Shown in pieces: positions 46,738-59,099 of a stretch of DNA of 64,000 nucleotides; the first letter of the stretch is position 1, and each line of letters starts with the position of its first letter. Where the stretch lies: positions 203,762,900 through 203,826,899 of the forward strand of contig JAIOJX010000026.1 in assembly GCA_022376925.1 (NCBI GenBank), given 5' to 3'. A program made the position numbers and the translations under genes. The stretch comes from Tragulus kanchil. Its lineage: Eukaryota; Chordata; Mammalia; Artiodactyla; Tragulidae. The notes beneath the pieces are model-generated. The model was not told where the DNA came from and ran no database searches. It saw only the letters and a list, made by a program, of their open reading frames with translations.

Positions 46738-47884
46738 CAAGCACATGGCCATATTACTTGCCCAAGGACTCTTTAAAATAAACATTAACATCCACTGACA
46801 TCATCCCAGGCAGGGCCATCAGAGTCATGGGGTGAGTCATGGGATGAGTCTTTATTTTGGCAGCCGATGTTTCAGGTTAGCAGCTGTTGCAAATGAAGCC
46901 ATATCTTTACTTTCATTGAACCTCATTTCCTAACTCTAAAACTTTAGGATAATTGTGTTTAACTTGCAAGGTGCTGGTGAGAATTAAATGAGGGAAGGCA
47001 TAGGAAGCGTCACAAGGCAGCAAATTGCAATGATCATTTTCAGATAAAATCAAACAAGAGAAACTTAAGGGAGTGAAGAAGATTGGGTTCCAAAAGATGT
47101 TTATTCCAAGAATACAATACTGGCTTACATTTAGATATCTGTTTTCTAAAATTCTTCAGAGCACTGAGTCAAAAGGGGAAGTCTGAATGATAGTTTTGAT
47201 AAGCTCTGAGGAAACCATTTGATATAGTTTACATTTATTTTGGATTAAAAACATACTCTAATGAAAAGTATACACTTACTGAGGAAACAAAATGTTGCCA
47301 TTAATTCAGGAATAAGGCAAGATAGAAAACACTAAATAAAGTTTTCTCTTTCCTAGTATTACTCACAGATAGTATTACAGATAGCTAAATCTACCTAGCT
47401 TCTTAGGAAGCAGATTTCAAAAGTCATATTTTATCTGTGTTTTCACAGATTACTATAACCTTACAAGGATAATATGTTATTAAGTATGCATTTAAAAACT
47501 TAATTCATTAAGGAATGATCCAGATTGTGAGAAACATTTACCTAGACCATCAAACCAAAATTGTAAAAATCAATGTCACAATATATTTATTTCCATCTTT
47601 GGAAAGTTGAGATGTTTTTATAATTAGCATTTAAGTAAATTTTTGAGGCAATAAAAGATATAGTTAAAATAACCCTAAGTTAATAGGTAAGACTAACTGC
47701 AAAGGGTATTTGATTACATTAGATCAGTTCAATTGGCAAATAGTTTTCTTGATGTAAATGGAAGAAATAAAACTCAGATAAAAAAAAAAAAGGTTTACTA
47801 TACTACCTGTTCAATTATTGTCCTATTCTTGGTCTTGGAAGTCTTTAATTTTCATTTCAGTAAGCTTCAATACTTTTGGCTGAA
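46738..47884. other. Unique sequence with one MIR
   Basis: Single-copy DNA. A MIR-like stretch lies at 46910-47010; the rest is AT-rich and unrecognised, with a poly-A run near 47779. Confidence 0.5.
46910..47010 (+). mobile_element. MIR SINE fragment
   Basis: 'gaacctcatttcctaactct' then 'aggtgctggtgagaattaaa' and 'tgagggaaggcatag' follow the MIR core ('cctcagtttcctcatctg' ... 'gtgaggattaaatgag'). Confidence 0.6.
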
Positions 47885-48244
47885 GACTTTTTTCTTTCTT
47901 TCTTTCTTTTTTATATTTAACATTTTTTGGGGGGGAGGGGGGGCGGGTTAGGGAGGGAAGGTGGCCGGCGGGCAACTTCTATTGGTCTTTCATTTATCTA
48001 TTTCCATCCATCTTTGTTCTTTGGCCTATGTGGGCCTCCCATTGCAGTGGCCTCTCCTGTCGCAGAGCGCCGGCTCTGGACGCATGCACCCCAGAGCTCC
48101 GACTCTGTAATTGGGCACATTGGTCCAGCTGCTCTGCGGCACGTGGGATCTTCCCAGGCCAGGGAGGGAACCGGCGCCCCTTGCACTGCAAGGCGGTGTC
48201 CTTACCCACTGAATCACCAGGGAAGCCCGACTTTTTTCTTTCTT
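47885..48244 (-). mobile_element. CHR-like tRNA-derived SINE with 16-bp target-site duplication
   Basis: A perfect repeat, gacttttttctttctt, lies at 47885-47900 and 48229-48244. Between them is a minus-strand SINE of the same family as 897-1245 and 30670-30950. The tRNA-like head is at the right ('caccagggaagccc' reversed), the body in the middle ('gtctttcatttatctatttc'), and a G-rich tract at 47929-47961 lies next to the reversed A-rich tail. Open frames over it on both strands (up to 132 aa) are SINE artefacts. Confidence 0.9.
47929..47961 (+). repeat. G-rich tract with quadruplex potential
   Basis: Runs of seven, six and three or more G separated by single bases (then 'cgggttagggaggg'). 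Part of the SINE 3' region. The plus strand could form a G-quadruplex; this is inference from sequence only. Confidence 0.75.
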
Positions 48245-49659
48245 AAGAAAGAGTTGGGTTATAAAGTTGTAATACACATGTTGTTGGAAATTCTAAAATA
48301 TGAGGTTGGAAATTCTTCTAAATGAGAACTATCAGGTAAAGTTGCAGTAGAAATTATAACTTATACCAAAAAAATAAGAAATGTTTTCTTTCTACACAAA
48401 GGATTGAGAATAATGCCCTTAGAGTGACCTGATACTTGTAGCTTTGAGGGACTATGAAGTTATTAACTGCTGGGATCTGCGACAGCATCACCACGCTTGC
48501 ACCAAACTTTACACTACCTATACACAAAAGTGTAGACTGAAAGGTGAAAATTCTCATGAATGGATGGAAAAAAGAGTTGGTTTCCATTATAAAATGATAT
48601 GATCTTATAATTAAAGTTTCTGAGAATGAGAACACAAAATAGGCTTCATTCTGACTTCTGGAGACACTTTTGAAAAAGCAAATTCAGGGTCAAACATGGC
48701 AAAAATGTTTACAGTAAAGTGAACCTCAGACATGAAAAGAATGAACCTTCAAATTTATTATTTAAGCAATATCACACAAGTGAAAACCTGATTTAGCAAT
48801 CTTTTTATCTCTTGAAATTAGAAAAGTGCCTTGAGATGTTTTTAAGAATAAAAAGCCTTGCTAAATTATTTGCATGTATAGTTTCTGACATTATGTACAT
48901 TAGCTATCCTTTAAAAAAAAACTTGTAAAAAAATCCTAAACAGATTGGATAAAAATTTTTAAAAATACATCTTTTAAAATGCTTAACTATTCTCGTAAGA
49001 AATGAAGGAGGCAGATTCAAAGAGGTCAAAAAGAACAAGTAAGCATAAATCTGGAAATCTATTACCGCACTGAATTGGACAGCTGCCCAGGGAACATCTG
49101 CCAGGCCTTGGTGGCCCAAAGCTTTCTTTCAGTGGACCAAGTGGACCATAGGTGATCAGGCCTGTGGACTAATCAGGTTGAGAAGTTGAATTACAGACCC
49201 CTCATGAGGCCAGAACCTTTCAAACACAGCATCTTTAGCAAAGAATGAACTAGAAAAAGTACTACACCAAAATGAAAAGCCAAAAATATTGGCTGCAGAT
49301 AGAAGGAGAAAAAAAAATCCTTTGCTGAGAATTTGTAACCACAAGCAAGGCATTACTCAGGTTTTGGGCCAGAATTCATTCTATGTGTGTGGTCTAAAAA
49401 CCCCAAGATGAAAATTTAAACTGATCCTGAGTTGCTAGTGCCTCTAGCCACCTGGCAGAAGCAAACATTTATCTTCTGTAGGGGAATACACATTAAATCG
49501 GGACCACCAAAAATACCCCTATAAAGTGTTACAAATATACGGTCTCAATTCAAAAATTATAAAGTACACAAAGACCACAGATTTACTTGTAATAAAATAT
49601 GAATGTTCGATGCGTTTAGGAGGGAAAAAGTAGGAAGAGTATGACAAAGGAATAAGAGT
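48245..49659. other. Unique sequence, no gene recognised
   Basis: Single-copy. The stretch 48990-49380 is less AT-rich and reads like decayed coding sequence in places (Lys/Arg/Ser-rich near 49003), but I cannot assign it. No splice or family evidence. Confidence 0.45.
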
Positions 49660-50742
49660 ATCCTAGGTGTAAAGGAATGTTGGGGGAAAAACAGTCAGTA
49701 ACATCTTTATAAATGAAATAATTACTGGGAGAACTCAATGGATAGGCTACATAAAAGATCTGATGCAACTGAAGAGTGATGTAGTAGACTGAAAGATGTA
49801 TAATACATCATGCAGTTTTTAGAACAGAGAGATACAGAGATGAGAAAGAGTAAAACTAGGTTAAGAAATATGTAAGGTAGAGTAAGAAAAAGAAAACTAC
49901 TTTGAATTCTAGAATGAGACAGTATAGAAAATGTGGAATACCAACATGTGAAGAAATAATGTCTAAGAACATTCTATAATTGATGAAAATAGTTTAGATT
50001 GAGACAATTCAGTGTATCCCAAGCAACATATATAAAAAGGAATATATAAAAAAGAATCAAAGTAATTGTAAGAAAGGAATTTTAGAAAATGAACTAAGGA
50101 GAAAAATTATTTATTAAGAAATGAAAACTAGGCTGATATCTCAAAAGAAAAAAAGAATATATAAGGCACCATGATACAACTTTAAAGTTCTGAGAAAACC
50201 TGCAAGCCTAGAATTTTATGAAAGAGTCTATACAGATTTTTTATACCAAAACTAAGAATGTTTACTAACTGATTTTTCTGGAGGAGAACCTGAAGAACAA
50301 ACTTCAAGAACAAATATGTTCCCAAAAGAAAAATCATAGATCAAATAGAAATGTTGAGAAAAGAAAATGATACATGTGAGAACGATCTATACAAAATTTG
50401 ATTATATAAAATGATAACTGTCCAATTTTTTGCGGTTAGAAAAATGCAGAACTAAAAAATAAATAAGAATAACATGTAAGGGTGAAAGAATGTTTAGAAT
50501 GCCTTGGAAGTATCCAGAATTGCTTGAGAAAAGCAAATGAATTGATTAAATCTGGACTTCATTAGTCACTATTAAGGTGACTATTGATTTTAAAATTTCT
50601 GGACTGAGAACTGAAATATAATGGAGAACTCCTAAATTACTAGATAGCAGATGCATACATGCAAGCGTGCATAAACATATCAATAAATAAATTGGAGGAG
50701 ATACAAACTGGTAAAATTAGAAGTCAACAGGTATCATGACTT
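49660..50742 (+). mobile_element. Ancient L1 (L1M/HAL1-like) 3' region, left part
   Basis: Degraded landmarks of old L1-type 3' sequence appear in order: 'gaaataatgtctaagaacat', 'attgatgaaaatagtttaga', 'caattcagtgtatcccaagc', 'aagttctgagaaaacctgca' then 'gcctagaattttatg', and 'tctggaggagaacctgaag'. No frame is open. The element resumes after the younger L1 at 50743-51275. Confidence 0.6.
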
Positions 50743-51275
50743 CTTTTAAAACTGCTTTATTGAGATATAGTTGATTTGCAATGTTGTGTTAATTTCCGCT
50801 GTACAGCAAAGTGATTCAGTTATACATGTATATATATTATGGTTTACCATAGAATACTGAACATAGTTTCCTGTGCTATATAGTAGGACTTTGCTGTTTA
50901 TCCATTTTGTATGTAATAGTTTGCAACTGCTAAGCCCAAGCTTCCAATCCACTCCTCTTGCTTCTCTCCTCCCCCTTGACAACCACAAGTTTATTCTGTC
51001 TGTGGATCTGTTTCTGTTTTGTAGATAAGTTCATTCCACATATAAGTGACATCATACAATATTTGTTTTTCTCTTTCTGACTTACTTCACTTAGTATGAT
51101 ATTCTCTAGGTCCATCTGTGTTGTTGCAAATGAAATTATTTCATTTTTATGGTCGAGTAACATTCCAGTGTATATATGTGCCACATCTTCTTTATTCACT
51201 GATCTGTCAGTGGGCATTTAGGTTGTTTCCATGTTGTGACTAATGTGAATAGTGCTGAACATAGTGGTGCACGGA
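50743..51275 (-). mobile_element. Ruminant L1 3' end, nested in the older L1
   Basis: Reverse-oriented L1 3' end: 'gttgatttgcaatgttgtgt', 'tgtacagcaaagtgattcag', 'agtttcctgtgctatatagt', 'tctgttttgtagataagttc', 'tcacttagtatgatattctc', 'cattccagtgtatatatgtg'. Flanks share tatcatga plus two of three further bases (50732-50742 against 51276-51286), a likely target-site duplication with one mismatch. It is 5'-truncated and non-coding. Confidence 0.88.
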
Positions 51276-51283
51276 TATCATGA

Positions 51284-52240
51284 TTTGTAATAAAGCAACT
51301 GCTATATAGTAAGTGTAATAATGTGCGAGAATAAACAAATTGCTAAATGAAACCAAACAGAGACCTCAGTGGGCTTATGAATACATTAGAACTTCATATA
51401 TGACGGACTGGATGACAGCTCACAAGGGAAAAGATTCATCTAATGGAACAAATCCAGTTGGCTTTCGATATATTAACAAAAAATTTCCCAATTTATATCA
51501 TAAAGGGAAACAAGATTCCAAATTATCAATGTTATACGTGAAAGACAAAGCTTTTCAGACTTTTCAAAGACAATGTTAGTGAGTATCTTTGTAGCCTTCA
51601 CACATGAAAAAATTCTTTAATAAGATACATATTTATGTAAGGCACACACTGAAAAGGAAAAGACAAAAATTCAGCAATACTAAAACTGAAATTCTATTAT
51701 CAAAACACACCATACAGAAAGTGGAAAGATAAGCCACAAATTCTTAGAAAATATTTGTGTAAACTGGGAGAAATTGTCTTCACTTGACAAAAGTTAGCAT
51801 AGAAAACACATAGAGAATTATTATAAGTTGGTACTTCAAGTAACAAATTTTAATCAAGTAAAGGGGAAAGACTTGAATAGACATTTTACAGGAAAAGAAA
51901 CTCAGAGGATAAACCTAGTAAAAAATACTCATTTCATTAGTATTCAGGAAATCAAGGTGAGGTATCATTTTTCACCACTAGAATGGCAAAGTATTAAAAT
52001 GTTTGACATTATCAAGAGTTAGTGAAGTAATGACAACTCTTATAAATTGCTAGTGGGAAAACAAATACAAAAGCTTTGAAAACAGCTTGGTATCTTCTAA
52101 CAGAATTTAAAAGGTTCATGCTCTGGGAGTAGTTTTATTTCCAGATAAATACTCTCACATATACACAGAAATCACCTACGCAAAATTCTTATCAACATTG
52201 TTTATAAGTTATAAAAAGCTGAAAACAATCCTGAAAATCA
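51284..52240 (+). mobile_element. Ancient L1 (L1M-like), right part
   Basis: 'gacttgaatagacattttac', 'aatcaaggtgaggtatcatt', 'ccactagaatggcaaagtat' and 'aaattgctagtgggaaaaca' follow the end of L1 ORF2 and its downstream sequence (NRHFTGKE, IQEIKVRYHFSPLEW at 51828-52022). Degraded, with stops and gaps. Confidence 0.72.
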
Positions 52241-52737
52241 CTCCAGTTTTATTGAAAGGAAGATGAGATAAATATATCAAATACCAGGAATATTTGAGGG
52301 GGAAGGAGTTATACATATGTGGTACAACAAAGAAAAGAATAACACAAGAGTGAGCATTTAAAATTCAAGAGAATAACCAAGCAATCTTTTAGGGGTGTGT
52401 ATGGGACTTCAAAGTGTTGGTAATATTTCACTTCATAAGAAGGGTGGCAGATTTTAACACGCACATATGCTTCATATATAATTTTCCTGTGTAAAATTCT
52501 TGTAACATTTTTGAAAAAGTTTCTGAGCACTTGTTGGATATCACAAAGAGTAGAGACACATTCTTTCCGAAAGAAATTGTGATTTTATTGTTAACATAGA
52601 TGGCTAAGTAAATATTCTCAAAAGTAGCCTGTTTGGCATTGTAAAATTGAGTCAATCTTATTTTATGAATGTTTATAAATCCAAGAGAATTATGCTCTTC
52701 TCTTTTTTTGTATTAGTGAGTAGAATATATTGCCCTC
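52241..52737. other. Unique sequence, no gene recognised
   Basis: Single-copy AT-rich DNA between the old L1 and an ART2A-like fragment. Confidence 0.5.
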
Positions 52738-52848
52738 CTTGTTCAGTCACTCAATCATGTCTGACACTTTGTGACCCCGTGGACTGCAGCATGCCAGGCT
52801 TACTTGCCCTTTACCATCTCCCGAAACTTGGTCAACTCATGTGCGTTT
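52738..52848 (-). mobile_element. ART2A/BovB-derived fragment
   Basis: 'gttcagtcactcaatcatgt', 'gtggactgcagcatgccagg' and 'ctttaccatctcccgaaact' match the BovB/ART2A-type 3' sequence rather than Bov-tA, because the 'tcccgga'-like stretch follows the 'gccaggc' motif. Confidence 0.7.
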
Positions 52849-52944
52849 AAAAAAGATTAAATGTCATTGTGTATACATGATGGAAACAGAAGAGATCAGC
52901 GCAGCCTTTCAATGATGGTGAACCCCACAGTGTAAATATTGTCT

Positions 52945-55158
52945 CATTATTAATATGAAGTCTCTAATCAGGCATTGTATCTCACCTCTGAAGACAGATG
53001 CTTGGATTGTCCCTTTCATATGCTATTTTAAGTGTCAATATCCTATTTTTACAGATGCTTCTTTTACTGAAAATGTGTACATAGGATACAGAATGGCATT
53101 GCCATAAGAAATTGTTTCTACTGCTATTACTCTGAAATTCTGATGGAGAGGGTTTCTTTTTCTAAACTTTAAGAATTATATCATGAAGTAATTACTTTTC
53201 ACTTACACACAATGAAATGTAAGTATAATTTCATCACTTAATCAAGTGGGCGGAAAGCTGATAGGTCTTATTCAAACTTAAACAAGGACTGTCAGTCAAT
53301 ACACTAAGCTAGTTTTGCTGTTACCCTAGACAAAGAGAGAGAATATGCCTGGTACACAGTATTGCCAATAAACTAGAACACACTGAGCAGAAAAACTCTC
53401 AGTTTAAGGACTTAAAAACACTTCGTCCATGTTGAAGTAGAACTGGACTCTTTACAGTGGCATTCTGTTTGTGTCTTGGAAAACAAAATGCCTTGTGATA
53501 AGTAATCAGATACATCATTATACACCTGTTGGAACAAAAAGTACTGTTGGCTGACTGTCATAAAGAGTAGGAAGTAGGGACTGGATGCTTCAAGAGATTG
53601 AGTAATAATAAAGAAAAAAGGGCCCCCTTTCAACTCAGAGGACAGTAGCTGATTTTATTCAAGACAATGCTTGGAGATGCTGGAACTGGGACCCATTCAT
53701 ACCTGATGACTAACAAGTGCCTTATACAGAACATCAGATGGTATCAGCATCAGTTTAGAATCTGATGGAAAGCTGTCCACGCGGTCAAAGTTAGTTTGAA
53801 GTATCATGATACATTATGAGCAGCCTCTGCTCAGAATTTTGTATTCATCTCCAAAACCACAAAGTAAGCCATATCTTAATTTTGTTCCAGTGGAAAGAAA
53901 AAAAACATGATGGATTTTACCCACCAAATAAAAATGCAGGAAGTCTAGTTAAATTTGTATTTCAAATGAACAATGAATATGTTTTAGTGTAAGTATTTCC
54001 CTGAAATATTGGGCAAAAATTGTTTTTGTTCTAGAATCCTGTATTTAGTTACTACATTATTAATATGAAGTCTCTAATCAGGCATTGTATCTCACCTCTG
54101 AAGACAGATGCTTGGATTGTCCCTTTCATATGCTATTTTAAGTGTCAATATCCTATTTTTACAGATGCTTCTTTTACTGAAAATGTGTACATAGGATACA
54201 GAATGGCATTGCCATAAGAAATTGTTTCTACTGCTATTACTCTGAAATTCTGATGGAGAGGGTTTCTTTTTCTAAACTTTAAGAATTATATCATGAAGTA
54301 ATTACTTTTCACTTACACACAATGAAATGTAAGTATAATTTCATCACTTAATCAAGTGGGCGGAAAGCTGATAGGTCTTATTCAAACTTAAACAAGGACT
54401 GTCAGTCAATACACTAAGCTAGTTTTGCTGTTACCCTAGACAAAGAGAGAGAATATGCCTGGTACACAGTATTGCCAATAAACTAGAACACACTGAGCAG
54501 AAAAACTCTCAGTTTAAGGACTTAAAAACACTTCGTCCATGTTGAAGTAGAACTGGACTCTTTACAGTGGCATTCTGTTTGTGTCTTGGAAAACAAAATG
54601 CCTTGTGATAAGTAATCAGATACATCATTATACACCTGTTGGAACAAAAAGTACTGTTGGCTGACTGTCATAAAGAGTAGGAAGTAGGGACTGGATGCTT
54701 CAAGAGATTGAGTAATAATAAAGAAAAAGGCCTCCTTTCAACTCAGAGGACAGTAGCTGATTTTATTCAAGACAATGCTTGGAGATGCTGGAACTGGGAC
54801 CCATTCATACCTGATGACTAACAAGTGCCTTATACAGAACATCAGATGGTATCAGCATCAGTTTAGAATCTGATGGAAAGCTGTCCACGCGGTCAAAGTT
54901 AGTTTGAAGTATCATGATACATTATGAGCAGCCTCTGCTCAGAATTTTGTATTCATCTCCAAAACCACAAAGTAAGCCATATCTTAATTTTGTTCCAGTG
55001 GAAAGAAAAAAAACATGATGGATTTTACCCACCAAATAAAAATGCAGGAAGTCTAGTTAAATTTGTATTTCAAATGAACAATGAATATGTTTTTAGTGTA
55101 AGTATTTCCCTGAAATATTGGGCAAAAATTGTTTTTGTTCTAGAATCCTGTATTTTAG
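52945..55158. repeat. Replay block 18: 52945-54048 repeated at 54055-55158
   Basis: The offset is 1110. Differences: 'aaaaaagggccccctttc' becomes 'aaaaaggcctcctttc' (53615 against 54725), and one T is gained in 'atgtttttag' near 55089. Six bases of filler lie at 54049-54054. Confidence 0.95.
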
Positions 55159-55970
55159 CTCATAACCCTCACTCCACATTCTCTCCAAAGTTCTGAGCCT
55201 TTTGTGATGGTTTGTCTAATGATGAATTTTTAGAAGCATTATGGAATGATGACACTTTATTTAACTTGACCGTGGGAGAGAAATTCGAAACATCCAGAAG
55301 AGTTAGATCATGTAGGTTTATTTGTTACAGGTCTGGTCTATTCATGGCAAGAGTAAATGATACCTCTAGGCTAGCCAACATGGAGGAATCTTTGGCTTTT
55401 TGCTTGTGGTGCTTCACTGAGTCTTCTTGGCTTGATTTGCAGAAGAATAAAGGATCAAGCAAGAATGGTGAAAGGCAATAGCCTTAAATTCTCATTTACG
55501 CAATATGACTAAAAGCAGCTGGTCTGCCTGAAAAAGACACTGTTTTTTCAGAGAAAGCTAACATTAAGAGGTAAATGCCAAGTGTTTAAGCTATAGATTG
55601 AAAAGCTTTGTCCCCTGAGAACTTCGGTGCCATTTCAAATCAGCCTCAACACATAGTATAATTTAAATAAATGTTATTTAAATTGTCCTTGTATCTCAAA
55701 AAGGCAATAAATAATACTTGCCACAATCATTCTACCTATAAGTATTGACATGTGTTAAAAATCTTAAAGGAAAGAAAGTAAATGTATAACACATTGTGCT
55801 GGCCCCTTCCATGTTCATTGTATCAGGGTTATAAAACCGTGGTAATAATTTGATGGAGGAGGCAAGGTGGGGATAGTCAGTGGCAATATAATATAGTAGG
55901 ACTGTAAACTTTGTAGTTAGACCAGTGCACCACACTGATGCTGAATTCCCTCAGGAGGTTGCCTTGCTCT
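55159..55970. other. Unique sequence; 89-codon open frame of unknown meaning
   Basis: A plus-strand frame at 55212-55481 (starts MSNDEFLEALWNDD) is the longest in this unreplayed stretch. I recognise no family and see no splice sites or regulatory context, so I do not call it a gene. The rest is AT-rich and unrecognised. Confidence 0.4.
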
Positions 55971-58283
55971 TTCATGCAGGTATATATTCCTCCTAATCTT
56001 TTAAATATGCAACAAGAGGCCTTGGAATATTTCTCTCTACTTATATCACCCCCTGGGTAGGATAGAATCCAAACACCCATGGTGCCTCTTCTATGGTGTA
56101 AGCTCTTTGCCTACTTTGGGCACTCCCAGAAAGCTTCTCAGTCTTCATTCCAAGTCACATCAACTCTCCAAATGTCTTCTTTGGTCATGTGTCTTCCCAA
56201 TAGGCCCTTTGGACCACAGAGCCCATGGCAGTCACCCTGGGGAAAGCGGAGGTTTATAGGTAGGCATTAAGGTGAGCCTTTCCTAGTGTCTTTGTTACAA
56301 AAATGCAATGCTAACTGAGAACAAGGAAGCCCAGCAAACACATACCTTTTATTTCATCTCCATCCCATCAAGACCAATGTATGAAATTAAGAACCCATTG
56401 GAGATTACCAGTATAGAATAAGGAGTCACACCAGAATCAGGGCAAAGAAGTGGGATCTGTTCACCTATGAATGTTTCACTGTAAGAAAATAATTTTCTAG
56501 GTTTATTTTTAGCTAGTAGCCATTTTTCACTGACAACAATTTTGCCTAATTTCCTATTCTCAGAATGGTACTCTCTGAAGTCTGATGATATTCACAACTA
56601 AGAATCCTCATAATATAATTTAATCTGATGAGTGAAGGAAAAAAAAAACCATGATCCCTTTCAGGCAGTTCTCAGTGTTCAAAGCGAACATTCCATGTGC
56701 AATTAACAATACCTTGGCCTGACTAATACTCCTTTCTCTTTTTAATTCTTCTTTGGCTGGCAAAGTTAAATTGACTCCCTCCCTCAGAGAGAGCTGCTAA
56801 ATTTTCCTAGAAGAAACTCAGCCCTAACATTGTTCCTTAGCTTTTTACTTAGTAAAAAACAGGCAATATGATGTATCTTTATATATTTGATTGTCACTGT
56901 GGTACTTCTACCATAGAAACTGATTACAAACAAATGTCAAATTCTTTTTAAATTTAATTAAGTTTTTAACTCTTCAGTCTGTATGAGAGTATAGACAATT
57001 AACAAGGTTGTGATAGTTTCTGGTACACAGCAACGTGACTCAGTAAAACATATACACATGTATGTGCACGCGTGTGTGTGCTCTGTCACTTCAGTTGTGT
57101 CCAACTCTTTGTGAGCCTTTTTAGTGGTTTGCTTCTTTTCATGCAGGTATATATTCCTCCTAATCTTTTAAATATGCAACAAGAGGCCTTGGAATATTTC
57201 TCTACTTATATCACCCCCTGGGTAGGATAGAATCCAAACACCCATGGTGCCTCTTCTATGGTGTAAGCTCTTTGCCTACTTTGGGCACTCCCAGAAAGCT
57301 TCTCAGTCTTCATTCCAAGTCACATCAACTCTCCAAATGTCTTCTTTGGTCATGTGTCTTCCCAATAGGCCCTTTGGACCACAGAGCCCATGGCAGTCAC
57401 CCTGGGGAAAGCGGAGGTTTATAGGTAGGCATTAAGGTGAGCCTTTCCTAGTGTCTTTGTTACAAAAATGCAATGCTAACTGAGAACAAGGAAGCCCAGC
57501 AAACACATACCTTTTATTTCATCTCCATCCCATCAAGACCAATGTATGAAATTAAGAACCCATTGGAGATTACCAGTATAGAATAAGGAGTCACACCAGA
57601 ATCAGGGCAAAGAAGTGGGATCTGTTCACCTATGAATGTTTCACTGTAAGAAAATAATTTTCTAGGTTTATTTTTAGCTAGTAGCCATTTTTCACTGACA
57701 ACAATTTTGCCTAATTTCCTATTCTCAGAATGGTACTCTCTGAAGTCTGATGATATTCACAACTAAGAATCCTCATAATATAATTTAATCTGATGAGTGA
57801 AGGAAAAAAAAAACCATGATCCCTTTCAGGCAGTTCTCAGTGTTCAAAGCGAACATTCCATGTGCAATTAACAATACCTTGGCCTGACTAATACTCCTTT
57901 CTCTTTTTAATTCTTCTTTGGCTGGCAAAGTTAAATTGACTCCCTCCCTCAGAGAGAGCTGCTAAATTTTCCTAGAAGAAACTCAGCCCTAACATTGTTC
58001 CTTAGCTTTTTACTTAGTAAAAAACAGGCAATATGATGTATCTTTATATATTTGATTGTCACTGTGGTACTTCTACCATAGAAACTGATTACAAACAAAT
58101 GTCAAATTCTTTTTAAATTTAATTAAGTTTTTAACTCTTCAGTCTGTATGAGAGTATAGACAATTAACAAGGTTGTGATAGTTTCTGGTACACAGCAACG
58201 TGACTCAGTAAAACATATACACATGTATGTGCACGCGTGTGTGTGCTCTGTCACTTCAGTTGTGTCCAACTCTTTGTGAGCCT
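55971..58283. repeat. Replay block 19: 55971-57118 repeated at 57138-58283
   Basis: The offset is 1167, falling to 1165 by loss of one CT unit ('tctctctact' to 'tctctact'), about 60 bp into copy 2. Copy 1 ends inside a Bov-tA ('gtgagcct'). A 19-bp filler follows at 57119-57137. Confidence 0.95.
57072..57118 (-). mobile_element. Bov-tA remnant cut by the replay join
   Basis: Only the first 47 bp of the SINE at 58229-58450 are present before copy 1 stops. Confidence 0.82.
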
Positions 58284-58690
58284 ATGGATTGTAGCTCACC
58301 AGGCTCCTCTGTCCATGGGATTTTCCAGGAAAGAATACTGGAATGGGTTGCCATGCCCTCCTCCAGGGGTTTTCCCCATTCAGGGATTCAAACCCGAGTC
58401 TCCTGCTTTATAGGTGGATTTTTTACCTCTGAGCCACTAAAGAAGCCCATACATGTATATGTTTTCCCCCAAACTACCCTCCCATCCAGGTTGCCACATA
58501 ACATTGAGCAGAATTCCCTGTGCTCTACAGTAGGTCCTTGTCGGTTATCCATTTAAAATATAGTAGTATGTACATGTCATTTATAAAACAAAAACAGACT
58601 CACAGATTTAGAGAATAAACTTACGGTTACCAGAGGGGAAAGGTGGGAAGAAGGGACAATTAGGGAGTTTGGGATAGACATGTACAAGCC
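58110..58690 (-). mobile_element. L1 3' end with inverted 5' segment, split by a SINE
   Basis: The stretch 58150-58228 ('gatagtttctggtacacagc') and, after the SINE, 58451-58578 ('ttccctgtgctctacagtag', 'cggttatccatttaaaatat') are the reversed L1 3' end. From about 58580 to 58690 the orientation flips to plus ('aaaacagactcacagattta', 'cttacggttaccagagggga'). That is a more 5' part of L1, giving the same inverted layout as the element at 4598-4992. A replayed left part lies at about 56985-57071. I found no clear target-site duplication. Confidence 0.75.
58229..58450 (-). mobile_element. Bov-tA SINE inserted in L1
   Basis: The reversed Bov-A tail ('gttgtgtccaactctttgtg', 'gaatactggaatgggttgcc') and tRNA-like head ('aacccgagtctcctgcttta', 'gagccactaaagaagccc') are both present. 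An 8-bp repeat, acatgtat, at 58221-58228 and 58451-58458 brackets it. The element is younger than the L1 around it. Confidence 0.9.
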
Positions 58691-58879
58691 AGATTTCTTT
58701 AGGGTGACTCTAAGGACATATAAAGCATGAGCAATGATATGAACAGGAATACCAATGCTGCTGATTCACTTAATGTCACCACATGTAATACTATTACTAC
58801 ATTTACCTACGCCCAAATCTTCTTTACGAAGATTAACTTTTGGAGATAATGAAAAGAAAGTCTGCATGGTAAAATTTTA

Positions 58880-59035
58880 GGAGAATTGAGCTCAGACTGT
58901 GAAACCTGAGTTCAAGTCCTCTCTCTGTTGTAAACTAGATATGGAATCCTGGCCTTAGTTTAGAAATCAGTGACCTTATTCTAGCCTTGGTTTATTTATC
59001 TGTGAAAAAAGAGATTGAAAATAATATGATTTCTA
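58880..59035 (+). mobile_element. MIR SINE
   Basis: 'gagctcagactgtgaaacct', 'gagttcaagtcctctctctg' and 'ttggtttatttatctgtgaa' then 'gagattgaaaataatatg' trace the MIR 5' half and core. Confidence 0.75.
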
Positions 59036-59099
59036 ATGGCAGCATTAACCCTAAAGATTACCCTCTGGGGACATTCCAGCTGTCCTAGGAAACTGCTGA

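Noticed and set aside
48990..49380. Processed pseudogene
   Set aside because: Some Lys/Arg/Ser-rich peptide-like runs are seen, but there is no recognisable parent gene, poly-A end or flanking duplication.
55212..55481. 89-aa frame beginning MSNDEFLEALWNDD
   Set aside because: Protein-like start but no family, splice sites or conservation evidence; left as unexplained.
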